Below, in pieces: positions 1-12,560 of a stretch of 64,000 nt of DNA. The stretch is from contig NC_133948.1 in assembly GCF_031877795.1 (NCBI RefSeq), forward strand, positions 11,144,948 to 11,208,947, given 5' to 3'. This DNA is from Strix aluco. Its lineage: Eukaryota; Chordata; Aves; Strigiformes; Strigidae. Under the pieces are notes generated by a model. The model saw only the letters and a list, made by a program, of their open reading frames with translations. It was not told where the DNA came from and searched no databases. Numbering within the stretch: position 1 is the first letter of the stretch; each line of letters opens with the position of its first letter. The position numbers and the translations under genes are program-made.

Positions 1-1660
1 CCTACTTCCAATGCTGTATTTTGAAGTATCCATAGAGAAATGTGCAAGAGAGTGCTGAAAATAAGAACTACATTCTTCTGCATTAGTCCTTTCCATTTTG
101 TGCTTGATAGTGAGTGGAACATCACAGAACAGAAGCTGCCTGTGATTTGTGCTGTAGTGTGTGACCTTTCCTTTTTGGGAACTATTGGAGAATTCTCTAC
201 AAGCAAACTCATTTATCCTAAGGCTTATATTGGCTATCAGCTACAAGTTTAGATGATGGGTTGGGTTCTTTACCAATGAAAATTAGTGGATGAAAGAACT
301 TGCAGTCTGCTTTGGTAAGCCTTTCTTTGTACAAATTAATCAAGAACCCTAGAAAATCTAATTCATTAAAAAAGTTGCATCTTTTAAACTGTATTGATCT
401 GACTTTTACCAAGCTGGTAAGCTGTAATGTTGTCTTAAGCTTTTTCTGCAAGGGGAACTCTTGTAGAGGAGAATATTACCATGGTAAATTCCAAGCTCTT
501 ATCTACATTGATGAAGATGGAGAAGTGTTTTCAACACTTGAGGGGGTGGGAGTATTTTTCCAATGAAGAAAAGTTGAAATATATATTCCTTTTTAAGACA
601 TCACACTGTCAAAATCCAAAATTAATTTAGAGCATGGACACATAAAGAATTTTAGAGCAAGTTAGACTGTGAATATACATTGCATCTGCTGGTCTGTGAT
701 AGCTGCCTTTGCACACCTTAGCCTGTGTAAATATAAGATGATTCAAATTAGACTAGACAACCCTTTGTTTTTGAAGGATGTCTTCATTTTTATCAGGGAA
801 TAAGAGCTTGTTTGTGTGTCCATAGCCTTGAAAGGTTTGCCACTGTTTCAGTCTGCCCTTCCCAGAAAGGGCACCAGTAGCTCTCAGTAGTTCAGTGACA
901 ATTACTCCTGTTACATACAATAGGCAGTTCAGTGTGTAAGAAAACTGGTTTAACACTGCATTAATTTAAATGCAGATACAGCTGGTATGTAATAAAGAGA
1001 TTGTACACACACATACATGGATTCTGAATTACAAGCATCCCAAGTTCTGGAATAGCAGAAGGTTGGAATTTTAGACTAATGTATTTATAGAGATACAGTG
1101 GACATACCAGTGAAAAGTGGGCATTTAGTATAACTTGGTATTGGCTTCGTAAAAAACATATTTGTCCCCGTTAGTGGATGTTCACAGTGATTAATCTTAC
1201 TTGCCAGTAAGCTGCACTTCACTGTGGCATGTACCTGTGGTGGTAGATCAGAGGGGACCCATTGATCACAGCTGGCTCATCATTAAGGGTGATGGGTTTT
1301 GCTCTGCATGTATGGCAGGTGTTTGAACCCTCACATCTCCAAAGGAGAATGGTCAGTTGCACGTGTTTTTCTTGCAGATGTGCAGAGATAACAAAATGTT
1401 ATACACAAGAATTTTTTTCTTTCGCTTTTTAAATGACATTTACTTTTTTTTAAGAGTTTTAATTGATGGCAACAAGTATCAAAAAGTTGATATTGCCATC
1501 TTAGCTTGTCAGTATTTAATTTCACTTAGTCATGTTACAGTTTAGAAATAGCAAGGGTTAAAAAAATTTCTACCAGTTGGTAAAACAGCAAAAGGATTGA
1601 GGCTTAGGAGAGAGATCAGGATGTTTCTTAATCTGTGAATTATGTTTCATTACTAAAGAG
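1..1660 (+). other. Intron of the left-hand gene (upstream of its first visible exon)
   Basis: AT-rich sequence with no coding exon that I can support on either strand. The short open frames here lack splice signals in matching phase. It is interpreted as intron because the exon starting near 1661 opens mid-frame after an acceptor-like AAAG/AG. Confidence 0.55.
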
Positions 1661-4457
1661 GAAGAAGAGCTTGAAGTGCCTTTGGAGGGGCTTGGATTTC
1701 AGCAACAGGAGTCACGGCTTTGTCAGCAGATGAAAATGGCTACTGTTGCACCATCACCAGAGCCTGTTTGCTGGCAAGTGGAATCAGTGACCAGCACAAA
1801 TTCAGGACATGTTTGTACACAAGGTAGGAGCTTTCTGTGCTGCAAAGAATTCTGAAAATGGGTGGTTACCTGTAGGGATTGATTGATCGATTGGATAGTT
1901 GTGATTCATATTCCTGACTTTCTCTGCCTGCCTTCCAGTCAAGTATTGAAGAGTTTAGAGGCATTCCTGGCAATGTCCCAGCTTCCTGGGAAAGTGCCTT
2001 GTCGTCCCTTAATGGTTATTCTTTTTGGTGCATGACTTGCATGCTAAATACCGCAGCAGCAAAGCCAAATAAAAAAACCTCCCAGTACAGGCTATCATGC
2101 TATGTAGTTTGTGCATCCTTTAAAGTGGAATTTTTCTTTTAATTGAAATCTTATATGGGGCAATATGACAACACTTTGGATTACACTGTTGGAATATTTA
2201 GCAGAAGGAAACAATTTTTCACAAAACCTGACTCAGGCTGAGTAAACGTTAAAACCAGCATTACATCAGTTAATGCTTTCTATCCCTCCCCTGCCCCCTT
2301 CCCAAGGAGTTGGTGTTTTAATTGAAAAAAATGTGAAACTTGGTATTTCAGGTGGGCATAACCTAGGTATTAACGTTTGGGGTATCTCATTTTTCCTTGT
2401 TTGTGAGAGGCAGATTATCCTGTGATTACTGCAACGTTTCTGGTACTCTACTCTGAAATGATTGGCTGCCCGTGGAGATGGGTCACTGACCTTGTTGAAA
2501 AGCTGTGCCTTATCTGTTGTGACAGTGCTTACATTCTTGTGTACAGTTGAGAACATACAATTCAATTTTACATCCCTTAGTAGTTAGTTCTACTGCTGGT
2601 TGTTTTTCAGGATAGCATCAGGAAGCTGGCATTTTATTTTGCTGTGTTTAAGTGGCCATGTCAGTTCCAGAAATCTGCAAGAGATGGATTTGACAAGACT
2701 GAATCTGAAAAAATATATTTGAACACCTGTCATTATTATCAATCTGAGACAGACTCTGGTGTTTTCATTCATAAAACTTTTTTAAAAAAGTTTTGATTCC
2801 ATGTGAAGCAGAATTATTAATAAGAAATCAAGAAATATTTTTTAACAGATTCTCAGTTTCTAATATGAAAGCATTGTCTTCTACTCATCATTGTTGCGTA
2901 TGTATTATTTTGCAATGTGATAATGCCTAGGGAAGGGCTGGACCCCTCTTTACTTCATGAGATGAGCCCTATCTGAGCAAGTTTGTATTGTAAAGAGCAC
3001 AAGCTGAGACACTTGGGAAATATGTGGAAAGGATGCTAATGAGTGTGGGAGACAGTGGCATGAGCACACCAAGGAGGTTTTTATGGCAGTATTTGAAGAG
3101 AATAGTGAGGAAATTTTGTTGGGTGTTACCATATATTTTTCTTAATTTGTTGAGGATTTGCTATCTCAATAATTAAAGAGGCAGCACTATCGTGGAGGAA
3201 ATTAAGACTCGTAAGTAAAGCTAAGTAGGTTTAGTTGCATTACAGAATGGAGAGGCAGTTAGAGAATGCGAAGATAAGACGATTGCATCTGAAACATCAA
3301 GTGGGAAAATGGTGTTTGTAGTAGCCTTCTAACTAGATGTGTCAGTGCTACACTGCCAGTTGTCATGCTTGGTCAGATTGAGGTTCTGCTGCATTTTTTT
3401 AAATTGTCACTTGTTTCCAGTTGTTATAGAGTCTTGAGGCACCTTCTTCTGTTTCTGAGCCCTAAAGCAAGGCTTGAAGAAAGACCTTTTGAGCCAGCCA
3501 TATGTCTAACAATGAACTGTTCCCTCTTCCTTGACATCTGAAAGCCTAGATAGCTTCCTAACATGTTTTTTCTTACGATTTTCTGTTTAGCCTCCAGTTC
3601 CAAGCCTGAACTCAGCTCCAGTTCACAGACTTTGGGAAGTCAGCAGAACAAGACAGATGGCACCCGAGTAAAAACTCGCATTCTGCCCAACATGCCAAAG
3701 CTTTTCATACCTTCATCTGTCACCAAATTTCCACCTGAGATCACTGTCACTCCACCCACTCCCACCCTCCTTTCTCCAAAGGGCAGCATTTCAGAAGAGA
3801 CCAAGCAAAAATTAAAGGTAATAAAAGGGAAACAGTAATTTTCTAGATTATTGTTTTTGTCTTAATTCTCCCCTCAATAGAATACTTGTATGAAAGGAGC
3901 AACAGTTCCTGTCCCCAGTTCATAACCAGAGATAGTGTAAGTAGTGGAAGAAGATGCTAGCTGTTCTCAGCAGGAGCCAGTTTTTAAGGACTGGTGAAAT
4001 ATTGGCCATGGGTGAAATAGCTATCCTAGTCTTCATCCCTTTTCTGAGGGAATTAGAAAGAATTACAGAAATGGGTGAGAGAGTGAGTGCAGCCATTGCA
4101 ATTCTTAGGTTAGTGGAAGCTACCAGAATATTAACTGTGGGGAAGCCTACTGGTAAATGTTACGTTGTTTCACGTTAGGATGCCGTATCTTTTATAGAAG
4201 TAAGAGAGCTATTGAATGTGAAGGAATAGCAACCAGTTGGCTTTTACCCCTGTGACCATGGGTTTATCCTGACTATTTAGCAATATATTCTCTCTCTCTC
4301 TTTTTGGGATCAGTCTGCTATTTTGTCTGCTCAGTCTGCAGCGAATGTAAAGAAGGAGAGCCTTTGTCAGCCAGCTTTGGAAATCTTAGAGACCTCAAGC
4401 CAGGAGTCCTCACTGGAAAGTGATACTGATGAAGATGATGACTACATGGACATATGA
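1661..4457 (+). CDS. Unidentified nuclear-type protein, three C-terminal coding exons (5' part outside window)
   Basis: Three exons join in frame: about 1661-1823, 3591-3817 and 4314-4457 (TGA at 4455-4457). The donors are GTAGGA and GTAATA. The acceptors follow TTCTGTTTAG and a TCTCTCTC...CAG tract. Phases agree: the first exon ends with one base that completes an Ala codon at 3591, and the next junction is phase 0. The first acceptor lies near 1658-1660, so the exact exon start is uncertain by about 2 bases. The visible 177 or so residues begin with an acidic/Gln-rich stretch ([10 protein letters not shown]), pass through a Ser-rich segment and a Pro/Thr-rich segment ([13 protein letters not shown]), and end in the acidic tail [15 protein letters not shown]. 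The NVKKES segment contains a VKKE match to the SUMO consensus. There is no membrane segment and no recognisable catalytic domain. The composition suggests a transcriptional or chromatin regulator, which is inference. I do not recognise the family. Confidence 0.75.
1824..3590 (+). other. Intron of the left-hand gene
   Basis: This 1.77 kb intron lies between the exon ending ACACAAG and the exon starting CCTCCAGTTC. It is bounded by GTAGGA and TTCTGTTTAG. No repeat or RNA gene was recognised inside. Confidence 0.7.
3818..4313 (+). other. Last intron of the left-hand gene
   Basis: This 0.5 kb intron starts GTAATA. It ends after a TC-dinucleotide tract (about 4289-4301) followed by TTTTTGGGATCAG, a clear polypyrimidine tract and acceptor. 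Confidence 0.7.
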
Positions 4458-5516
4458 ATGAATTCTGGCCATCATCAACACCAACCATATAACCATTCTT
4501 CTTGTTGCCAGCATCTCTGGCAGTTGAAACATCTTCGTTGGCATTACTCTCCATTTAATTGGCATCATTGTGTTCTTCACTTTCATTACCTTTGTTATCA
4601 CCACTACCACTTGTATTGCCTTCAAAATCTTTGCCATTCTCCCCATCATGGTGCTTGACGGAAAGAATGATTGTTTACCAGGCAGTTGATTAATTTGGAC
4701 CACGCTGTCACCTTTAACTTCAGTAAACGCAAGGATGTTTTGAGCTGCAATTCATATCTCTCTGCTGTTTCTGCTTCTTCAAACCAGAGCCTTGGGAGTC
4801 ACTCCAGTAACTCTTTTCTATATCATTTTCTTCCTTTTAGTTGTCTTTTTGCATTTTCCCCACTAGTTAAGTTTTTCTCCCAGTAATTCAACAACCTAAT
4901 GTCTGTAGCCATGCCACGATTAGTCCAACAGGTACTTTTAAGGTGAATGGAGTAGGAAAAAATTGCTGAGCTGGTAGAGATTTTAGTTGCATCAGGAAAG
5001 TCTGTGGCTTTGTTGTGGGGCAAGAAGGGTGAGCTGAATGTCTGTCAGCTCCTTGGCACTGCTGGGTGCTTTGTTAGAATGTGACTCAGTGACAGTAGGC
5101 AAAGAACCAGCTTTTCCAGGCAGACAGAGAGGTTGGCCTCCTGTTTGTGCTCATTTCACACCAATGTACGAGGTTCAACAAAAATTACCTACCTGAATGT
5201 TGGCTTAAAGAACTGATCTTTCCAGAAATGTCTTACGGTCCTTTCTCTTCTAATGCCTTGGACAAGCATTTTGAAATGGGGGCTAGATGATATTTTTATG
5301 GTGGTATTGAAAAAACTTGAAAGATTTCAGTACCATTTCAGCAATGTCTGTTTTTTACAGAATGACACGAAAAGGTGTTTTTTATCTATCTGCAGAGGGA
5401 CTGCTCACAGTTATTTATATGAGAAAATAATGGTAACAAAGATCCTTTTTTTTCTACTGAATGTTGACTTTGTAAAATAATGAATGCAAACCATGCAAAA
5501 AAAGTACATGTCACAC

Positions 5517-5588
5517 ACTATATATATACACGCGTGCGCCCACACACATATATATATGTGTATGTACATATATATATGTATGTATATG
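5517..5588. repeat. Imperfect TA/CA/TG microsatellite, alternating purine-pyrimidine
   Basis: Blocks of TATATATATA, CACGCGTGCG, CACACACATATATATATG and GTATGTATATG follow one another. Nearly all of it alternates purine and pyrimidine, and it falls inside the inferred 3' UTR of the left-hand gene. Confidence 0.85.
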
Positions 5589-5692
5589 AAAAAAGAAAAT
5601 GCGTACAGCTTGCAATGTCGGATTTCTTTGTGTTTGGGGGAGGTGGTTTTCTGTAAAATGCAGAGCTTTGTATAAACTTTTGGGTTTTTTCT

Positions 5693-5698
5693 AATAAA
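5693..5698 (+). terminator. Polyadenylation signal AATAAA, left-hand gene
   Basis: The canonical hexamer lies within TTTTCTAATAAAGTTG. It is followed by the TGTTGTCTCTGTTC stretch, a typical downstream GU/U-rich element. Confidence 0.65.
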
Positions 5699-6744
5699 GT
5701 TGAAATGTACTGTTGTCTCTGTTCATCTGAGAGGACAAGGTACCATGGTTCTGGAAAATGTACTAGTCCTCCCTTCTGTTTATTTCTTGGATAAGAAAGT
5801 AGTGGAGGAAGGGGAGTGGGGGGAAGCCTCTTCCTTTTCTGAAGACTTCCAGAGCTCTCTGGATGGGTTTGGTCTTGTGTGACCCAGAACCTGGGTCAGC
5901 CAGTGTTGCCAAGTTTGCCTGCAAGGGGTTCACTGCCCCATTGAGACGTGAGCTGAATTCTTTTTCACCTATTTGTGTATCTTTGAATGCTGATGAACAA
6001 CATAAGGTGGAAGAAAACACACAGTGAACGGGATCACATAGAATATTTGACTGTACAAATTAGCATTTAATTCACTATTACAGTGATCGCTCTCATTCAA
6101 TGTAAGAATGGCAAATGACCATGGATAAAAAAGAAGCAGCATCAAACTTTGTATTGTAAGTTTATTCTCGTAATCTGGGTTGTTTTGAAAAAACTGTAAT
6201 TTATAAGCAAGTGAGCACGTCCATCTTGGGTGTATTAGCGACTGTTTGTGTAACTTGAGCTGGATGCAACTGATGTGGGAAAGATCAGGTAACAATGGTA
6301 AAAGCAAATGGGTATTTACAATAGTAATATGGTTTCAGTGTATGCTCTTTCATTTGGTGTAAGTTGTTATAAATGCAATGTATAGCATATTGTATAGTCA
6401 TTGGTAATAGCATACAGTAGTTTTAGATAATCAGGTATGATCTTTATTTTTTTAGAAGATAACACAGGAAAAAAGACATCTGCTTCTTATGAGAAATGGA
6501 ACACAACTCGGAGGATGTAGTTCTGAATAGGGCTGTTTCACCCCAATACAATAGACTTCGTAGGCTTTTTGGCTAATGTATATACTTAAATGTGTGGCTA
6601 ACACTTAAATTCTTAGGTCCACGCTTCTAGCATGGTTTGATGTATGAAGACAGAGCATTTGGTTTTCTCAATTGAATCGGGTCACTGAAAATGGCTGTTT
6701 TTCTTTATTATTATTATGGATTTCTTGGCATTAGGCATTTTGCC

Positions 6745-6761
6745 TTTTTTTTTTTTTTTTT
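6745..6761. repeat. Poly(T) run
   Basis: About 17 consecutive T followed by CCCC. No adjacent retroelement body was recognised. Confidence 0.8.
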
Positions 6762-9710
6762 CCCCTCCACAACTTGCTAAAATGCCTGGTCTTGAGCTTT
6801 CTTTTGACTTCTAGAACTGCTTTTTGAGAAGGATTTAATTTTTTGCTTGTTAAGGAGAGTTAAAACAGTAAGTGAAACTGTTCCTGTCAGCAAAGAGAGG
6901 TGAACTTTGCTGATTTGCTCTAAACTCATTTTAAATCTTCAAACTACACAACTGTGCAAGTTGTTTTATCCTGTTCAGAACTTCTACCTGTTTTTCCTTT
7001 TTTTATTTTTAATCTGTGATCTCTTATTCCCATTATGCTCTCACATAGCTCAAGGAATTTTTCTGAAGCTCAAGGAGTTACTGAGCCTGAACTACACAGG
7101 CCACCTCCTTCAAATCCTCTCCTTCTGCTAATGACTAAATGGTGCGTTGCTCAGCTGTGGACCATCTTCCACAACGCCTGTTACTGCTGATGTACACTAA
7201 AGCAGCCATTCTCCTGTTTGTGTGAAATTGTCTCTCTGTAAGTATGGTTTATGGAGTTCTCCAACTCAAGGAGCCATATTCTGGAGCGAAGATGCGGACA
7301 TCACTGCACTGATGTATAATGTTTGTCTGAAGCACCATCCCTAAAGGTACTTGGAGCAAGAACTTAAAATCCTTTCAAAGAGAAGTATTCACTTAATATG
7401 GCATCTTCTGAAGCCTGGCAATATAATTTTGTGGAATTTTCAAGAAAAAACATCATGATAAAACTGCAGTTTGAGTTTACTTGAAGTAATTTCTTTGATT
7501 TCAGTCTAATCCTTTTTGTAATAATTTGAAATCCAAGTATAGGCAAGGTCCAACTTACCAAGTTGTGTATCAAATGTAAACGCAACATCTGACTTCTCCC
7601 TGTGAAGCTATAGGGACTGTAATGTCTGGTGCCTAAAGTAAACTTAAAGGTAAGGTTTGCAACCAAGTGGGGTGAGGGGGAGGCTTCTTTTTGGTTTTGG
7701 GGTTTTTTTTGCCAGTAATTAAAAAGCAAATCCTTTTTAGCTGCTGAAAAGCCAAACTGTTAAGACTTCCAGGCAATTAGCAAAAACATTTTTGTTCCAA
7801 AGCAAATGGAAAAAGAAATTACTTTGAATCAGATGTTGAGAGTAATTTGTGGATAGTTGATACACTTTCTGTGTTGTTATTGGGCATTGTTTTTACACAT
7901 GGTAAGATAGCTTTCACTGGTTACCATTGTTAAGGTTATATAGTACTGGGATTTGGCTGTGTTTAATGCAATTTCATTTCCTGACACAAGGATTATATAA
8001 TCTATTTATAGTTAAGACCATTGAGAATTTATCTCTCCAAGGAATTTATCTCTGAGAATTGAGAATGTATCATTTGTGGTTTACTAAATTAATTTTGTTG
8101 GGCATAGCTGTCATTAGTGGCTTCTGCCCACTGTCCCAAAACTTCTTCAAAAGCTAGTAATGTTTCATTTCACAACCAAAATACCGAATCAAGGAAGATA
8201 CTGAGCATCTTCTTTAATTTTATCATGTACTGGGGTTTGTCAGTTGTTGTCTCTTGGTTGGTTTTTTTGGAATGAGATTTCCTCATGAATAATGAAATTA
8301 ATGTCTTTTGCAGCCAAAATAAACACCATATGGTCAGGGAGAAAGGGACCAGGGAAAGATGAGGAGGGCATGGCAGCTGAAGCTGATTAGGAGACAAAAT
8401 GGACTGAATGGAAATAGAGGGGCCAGGTGAGAGTAGACTAAGTCATCCAGGGTGGGATCACACCATTGTTAGATTCAGTACTGTGCTTTTGCAGTGGTGT
8501 TATTTCAATGAAGGGGAAAAATCTGGTGTGTGTAGCTTGTGTGTACAGTGTTACACACTGAGCATAGCTCATTTCTGTTCCTGCAGATGCTTGTCATATT
8601 TTTTAAAGAAAAAGGTGGCAGGGTAATATGTTGAGGTCCTCAGAAGAAAAAGCAGCAGACATAAAATTTGTGATCTCTTAGTCATGTGAAGCTGTGGTGA
8701 AGAAGTTTTGTTCTTGCAGTTGAAGATAGTAGGAACTTCAGTGTAGGTGTTGAGTGTTAATTGCCATCTTTCTCTTTCTTCTAGCTGATGACTAGGAATC
8801 CACTACTAAGCTTTGAAGCATGTATTGGGATTTTGGGAGTAACTTTGGCGTACTGTACCACAGGCTGTATGAGCCCAACTTATGCCTTTGTGAGAACTTC
8901 CCTGTGGGACTCTGAGCTGTTGTTGCAGGGCACGGTTCAACAGGTAGCATTGCGAGGGGTAACAGACCAGCACCTGAGGTTTGTTGGCTTCTGGAAGACA
9001 ACTTATCTTCACTTGAATGGCTCTTTCACATTAATACTTAGAGACTCCAGGCTAATCTCTCCAGACATTTAAAGACACACATCTCCTTGGATTTTTGTTC
9101 CTGCTGCTGTTTATCTAATGCATGTATGAGGATGACACCCCATCAGCAAGTGCTTGTTAGCCAACTCTGTTCCACAGTCTTCAAAGCTGTCTTAGAGCTC
9201 ACCAACCCCCATGTAGCTCTATTCACATAATGTGGGTATCTTGCTGCCTATGGATTTCTTTTGGCCACAGCTGACCCTTAAAAAAGAGCTGGGGCCTTAA
9301 GAGACTGTATATGGAACATGCATGTTTGTTTAATTCCCCTTGATACTGCCCACAAGCCATTTATACCAAGCACATGAGCTGTTTGCCATGTCTTTAGGAG
9401 TTCAGTGCTTGCAGAGGCTCCGATGCAGGCTCAGATTGCAACTTTCCAGTGCTCTGATGCAGCAGCACAGTACCTGTGGATGTCAAAGGGCTTTTCTGTA
9501 GATTATCTCAAAAAAAATGTCTATCCTATGGATGGATTTATCCCTCATAAAATGTCATGTATGCATAAGAACAAGACGTGGCAGGTCTGGCTGGAGCGCA
9601 GTCTGAGCTGTGAGTGCATCTCTGTATAGCCATGTGCCCAAAGTTCATCGTGTGTCATTTGGGAGCTACACTGTCTGCTCTGGTAGCGCTAGAGGGGGCC
9701 CTAGGACAGG

Positions 9711-9762
9711 GAAGAAAAAGAAAAAAAAAAAAAGGGGGGGAAAAAAACAACCCCCACCCCAC
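9711..9762. repeat. Purine run (A and G blocks) followed by a C/A-rich block
   Basis: GAAGAAAAAG leads into about 13 A, then 7 G, then 7 A, then CAACCCCCACCCC. It is a low-complexity strand-asymmetric tract of the kind prone to slippage or non-B structure. No retroelement body was recognised beside it. Confidence 0.8.
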
Positions 9763-12259
9763 ACTAAACCCTAAAATGGATAATCAGGATCTACCTTTAC
9801 ACTTCTGAAAGACTAAATTACATTGCTGTTTTGGACCTCACTTCTAAGAGCCTGTTCCATATGTCCTTTTCATGACACAGTCTAATTCAAAGCAGAAGGA
9901 ATGAGAATCCTCACAGTCTCTTTACAGGATTCTGTCCCACATTCCTGGCCATAGCGGAAAAAAAAAAAGAGCTCACTTTGTTACCATTAATACTGCCACT
10001 TAGCAGAACAGATCCACTATATACTTGGTTTTCACACAAAATCTGTTTGCCCATAATGATGTTTTTCCCTTTTTTTAAATCCCCAATAAAAAGCCCACTG
10101 GGTGTCTTCCATTTTCTTAATGTGCAGCATATTATAATGGGGGAGAGAAAGAGTATCTTTTGACAACTAATCTTGAGTAAAAGGACTCAGATAATGCTTT
10201 CAGCTTCATCAGTGTAAACCCTGATTAATTCTGGTTCATTGTGGTGGCATGGGGTTTGTACTGGTGTAACCTGAGCCCAAGAGAAGGCGATAAACATGCA
10301 ACTCCTGGATCTGTAGTGTTTTGAGATAGTTTTGTTAAAGTAAAATTCTAATGAGGGATGAAAACGTGTATGGAGACAATGAAAGAAATATGTAGCTTTC
10401 AAGCTTGAAAAAAATCTTGTACAACAGTCTCTGTTATCTAAAGTAGTCAGGAGGTAAGACGAAGTACTGTAGTCATCTTACAATGATGCTGAGGCCACGA
10501 ACTGACTGCAGAATCAGAAAAACAAAGTCACTTCTACCAAGGGGAAAAGTAAAATCAGTTCTGCCTGCATTTAAGATTTATCTGTGCAATTAAATGATTG
10601 TGTATATAGCTTGGTACAAAAGCATTCAATTATATAATCCCAGTGGGAGGAACACTTCACAGTGTCTCTCTAAGTACATTGTCTTATTGAAGGAAACTGC
10701 CTATCTAAAACCAAGTCAACATATATGGTAAAAAGTAGTTTTTGCTCTCAGGTTAGACACTGATACCCCTTCTCAATTTTTATTTCTTAGCCTATTTTTT
10801 TCTCTCTCCTGTTTCAGAGACCCTGCAAACAGTGAATTCCAGTATAAATTGAATATAAACAAAGTTCATATATGGTATAAGCGTATGAGAACCACATTGG
10901 AATGGTATTCATTTAATTTCAGTTAGAGTGATATTATTGTAACTATAAGTAAAGGGCCATGTAGCAGACCAAAGGCACTTTAGTCATAGTGCTTCCTGTG
11001 TGAACACTTAAGTGTTATGTATGACTACACTTAGCTTAAGAACCTGTGTACGTATTCACGTACTTTCTTTTTACTTCTCTGAGGTGTTTGTCAGATACCC
11101 AGAGCTGTTCACAAGAAACAATATGCAACTGAGTTTTATTTGCAAATATGCGTTGCATGAACTATTATCTAATATAGCACTGAACACATACTGTTCAGTA
11201 ATAATTAGTAACGGATGTTGGACGAGCAGAAAAGCTTCATACTTTAGAAGTGTTCTTTGATTCCTTGTAATGCAAGTCACACCAGAGATTTAATTTCCTT
11301 AAGATACACACTAAAATATATGAAGAGTTACATTTTCTCTTCTAAATGCATAGGTATACGTGAAATGTAACTCCTTCAATAAGATTGCAATGATCATTTT
11401 CTTTTCCCCTTAAGAGATGGCACTAGACGTATTCTCAAAGAATAGTTTAAGTTGTTAATTGAGCCAACATATAAAACCACCATGCTATATGAATGTCAGA
11501 AAGCAGTCGTTTGAATATGGAAATTTGTCACTTAGGGATGTCTAGACTTTATATTAGATTTCCATTAAGTTAGAGTGGCTTAGAAAAAAAAATAAAATTT
11601 AGAAATTCGTAGTGGAAGTTACTGAGCTTACAACATTGATTTGCAACGCTATGCCCTCAAGAATCAATGCAAGTTCAAACAAATAACAGTGCTGCTATGA
11701 CTTTCCTAATAGACAGCACTGCTAGAAATGCTTCCCATACTTACTAAGTAAATGGGCTTTCCTGGGAGCAAAACAAAGAGTCTGACGTGTTGTCTCACAG
11801 CAAGTAGCAGTGGTACAAGATGATTTTTCACTTTGGCTTTCTTGAACATAATAACAGCCCAGGATTGCACATCACAAATTATTGCTGCAAAAAGAAGTGG
11901 GAGTTTCTTGTTGATGACCTGTGTCCACTGATCCCCTGGCTTTGCTAGCATGAAGAAGCCTTTAAATTCTGCCAGTGTAGTCAGAACTAGCCATTGGCAT
12001 CTAGGCAGTGCTGTCAGCAATTCTCTTGTGAGAAGACAGAGATGTGGGTCTTTCCATAGAAGTCAAACAAGCCCAGTGCATTTACTGGTACACTCTTGGA
12101 TGCCCCATGATGCTTTTCATTGTCTCTAAAATCAATCTTCCAATGAACTGAGCAAAGATTCTCCTACAATGGCAAGTTTTACCACACCCGTACTCCTCTT
12201 TGGAAGTTGTTAATACAGCGGGTTTTCTTAATGTAAGAAGAAAAATGAGAAAGCAGTGC

Positions 12260-12560
12260 AGGATTGCTAGAAAGCCTGCAGCCTCAGAGTCATTTTAATC
12301 CCTCGATGTCATCCATTGCCTCCCCCTCTGCCACAAACATGTCCCTATTCAGCGGGGATGGCAGGTGCTCAGCCCCCTCTGGGTGCCGCAGCCCTCTCTC
12401 TGCAGGAGCAGAGCAGCACCCAGGCCCAGCCCCTGGACATGTGTGTTGGCAGCTGTTAAGAGGCAGCCACAAGGTCCTTGAACAACTGCACATAATTCAG
12501 ATGACTGCGTGGAGATGTTACCAACTAAATTAATGAGTTCACTTTTGGACAATTGGTAAT
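12260..12560. other. Isolated GC-rich block in AT-rich surroundings, origin unknown
   Basis: About 300 bases, clearly richer in G and C than both flanks. Both strands stay open over 65-90 codons, for example 12264-12533 plus and 12349-12564 minus. No domain is recognised. It could be a remnant of a mobile element, a diverged exon or a small CpG-type block. Confidence 0.35.

Larger units (their letters stand above)
4458..5715 (+). other. 3' UTR of the left-hand gene
   Basis: About 1.26 kb runs from the stop codon to a good polyadenylation signal. The first 250 bases are unusual: read on the minus strand they give acidic, coding-like but interrupted frames (see findings). A TA/CA-type microsatellite lies near the 3' end. 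The 3' boundary is inferred from the AATAAA at 5693-5698 and a T/G-rich stretch just after it. Longer isoforms cannot be excluded. Confidence 0.6.
5716..12240. other. Intergenic, AT-rich, no gene recognised
   Basis: I see no exon with credible splice sites and coding character on either strand. Open frames are all under about 125 codons and look random, for example around 7364-7729 minus and 8788-9072 plus. A few mononucleotide runs are present and listed separately. The stretch may hold regulatory DNA for either neighbour, but nothing in it can be named. Confidence 0.5.
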
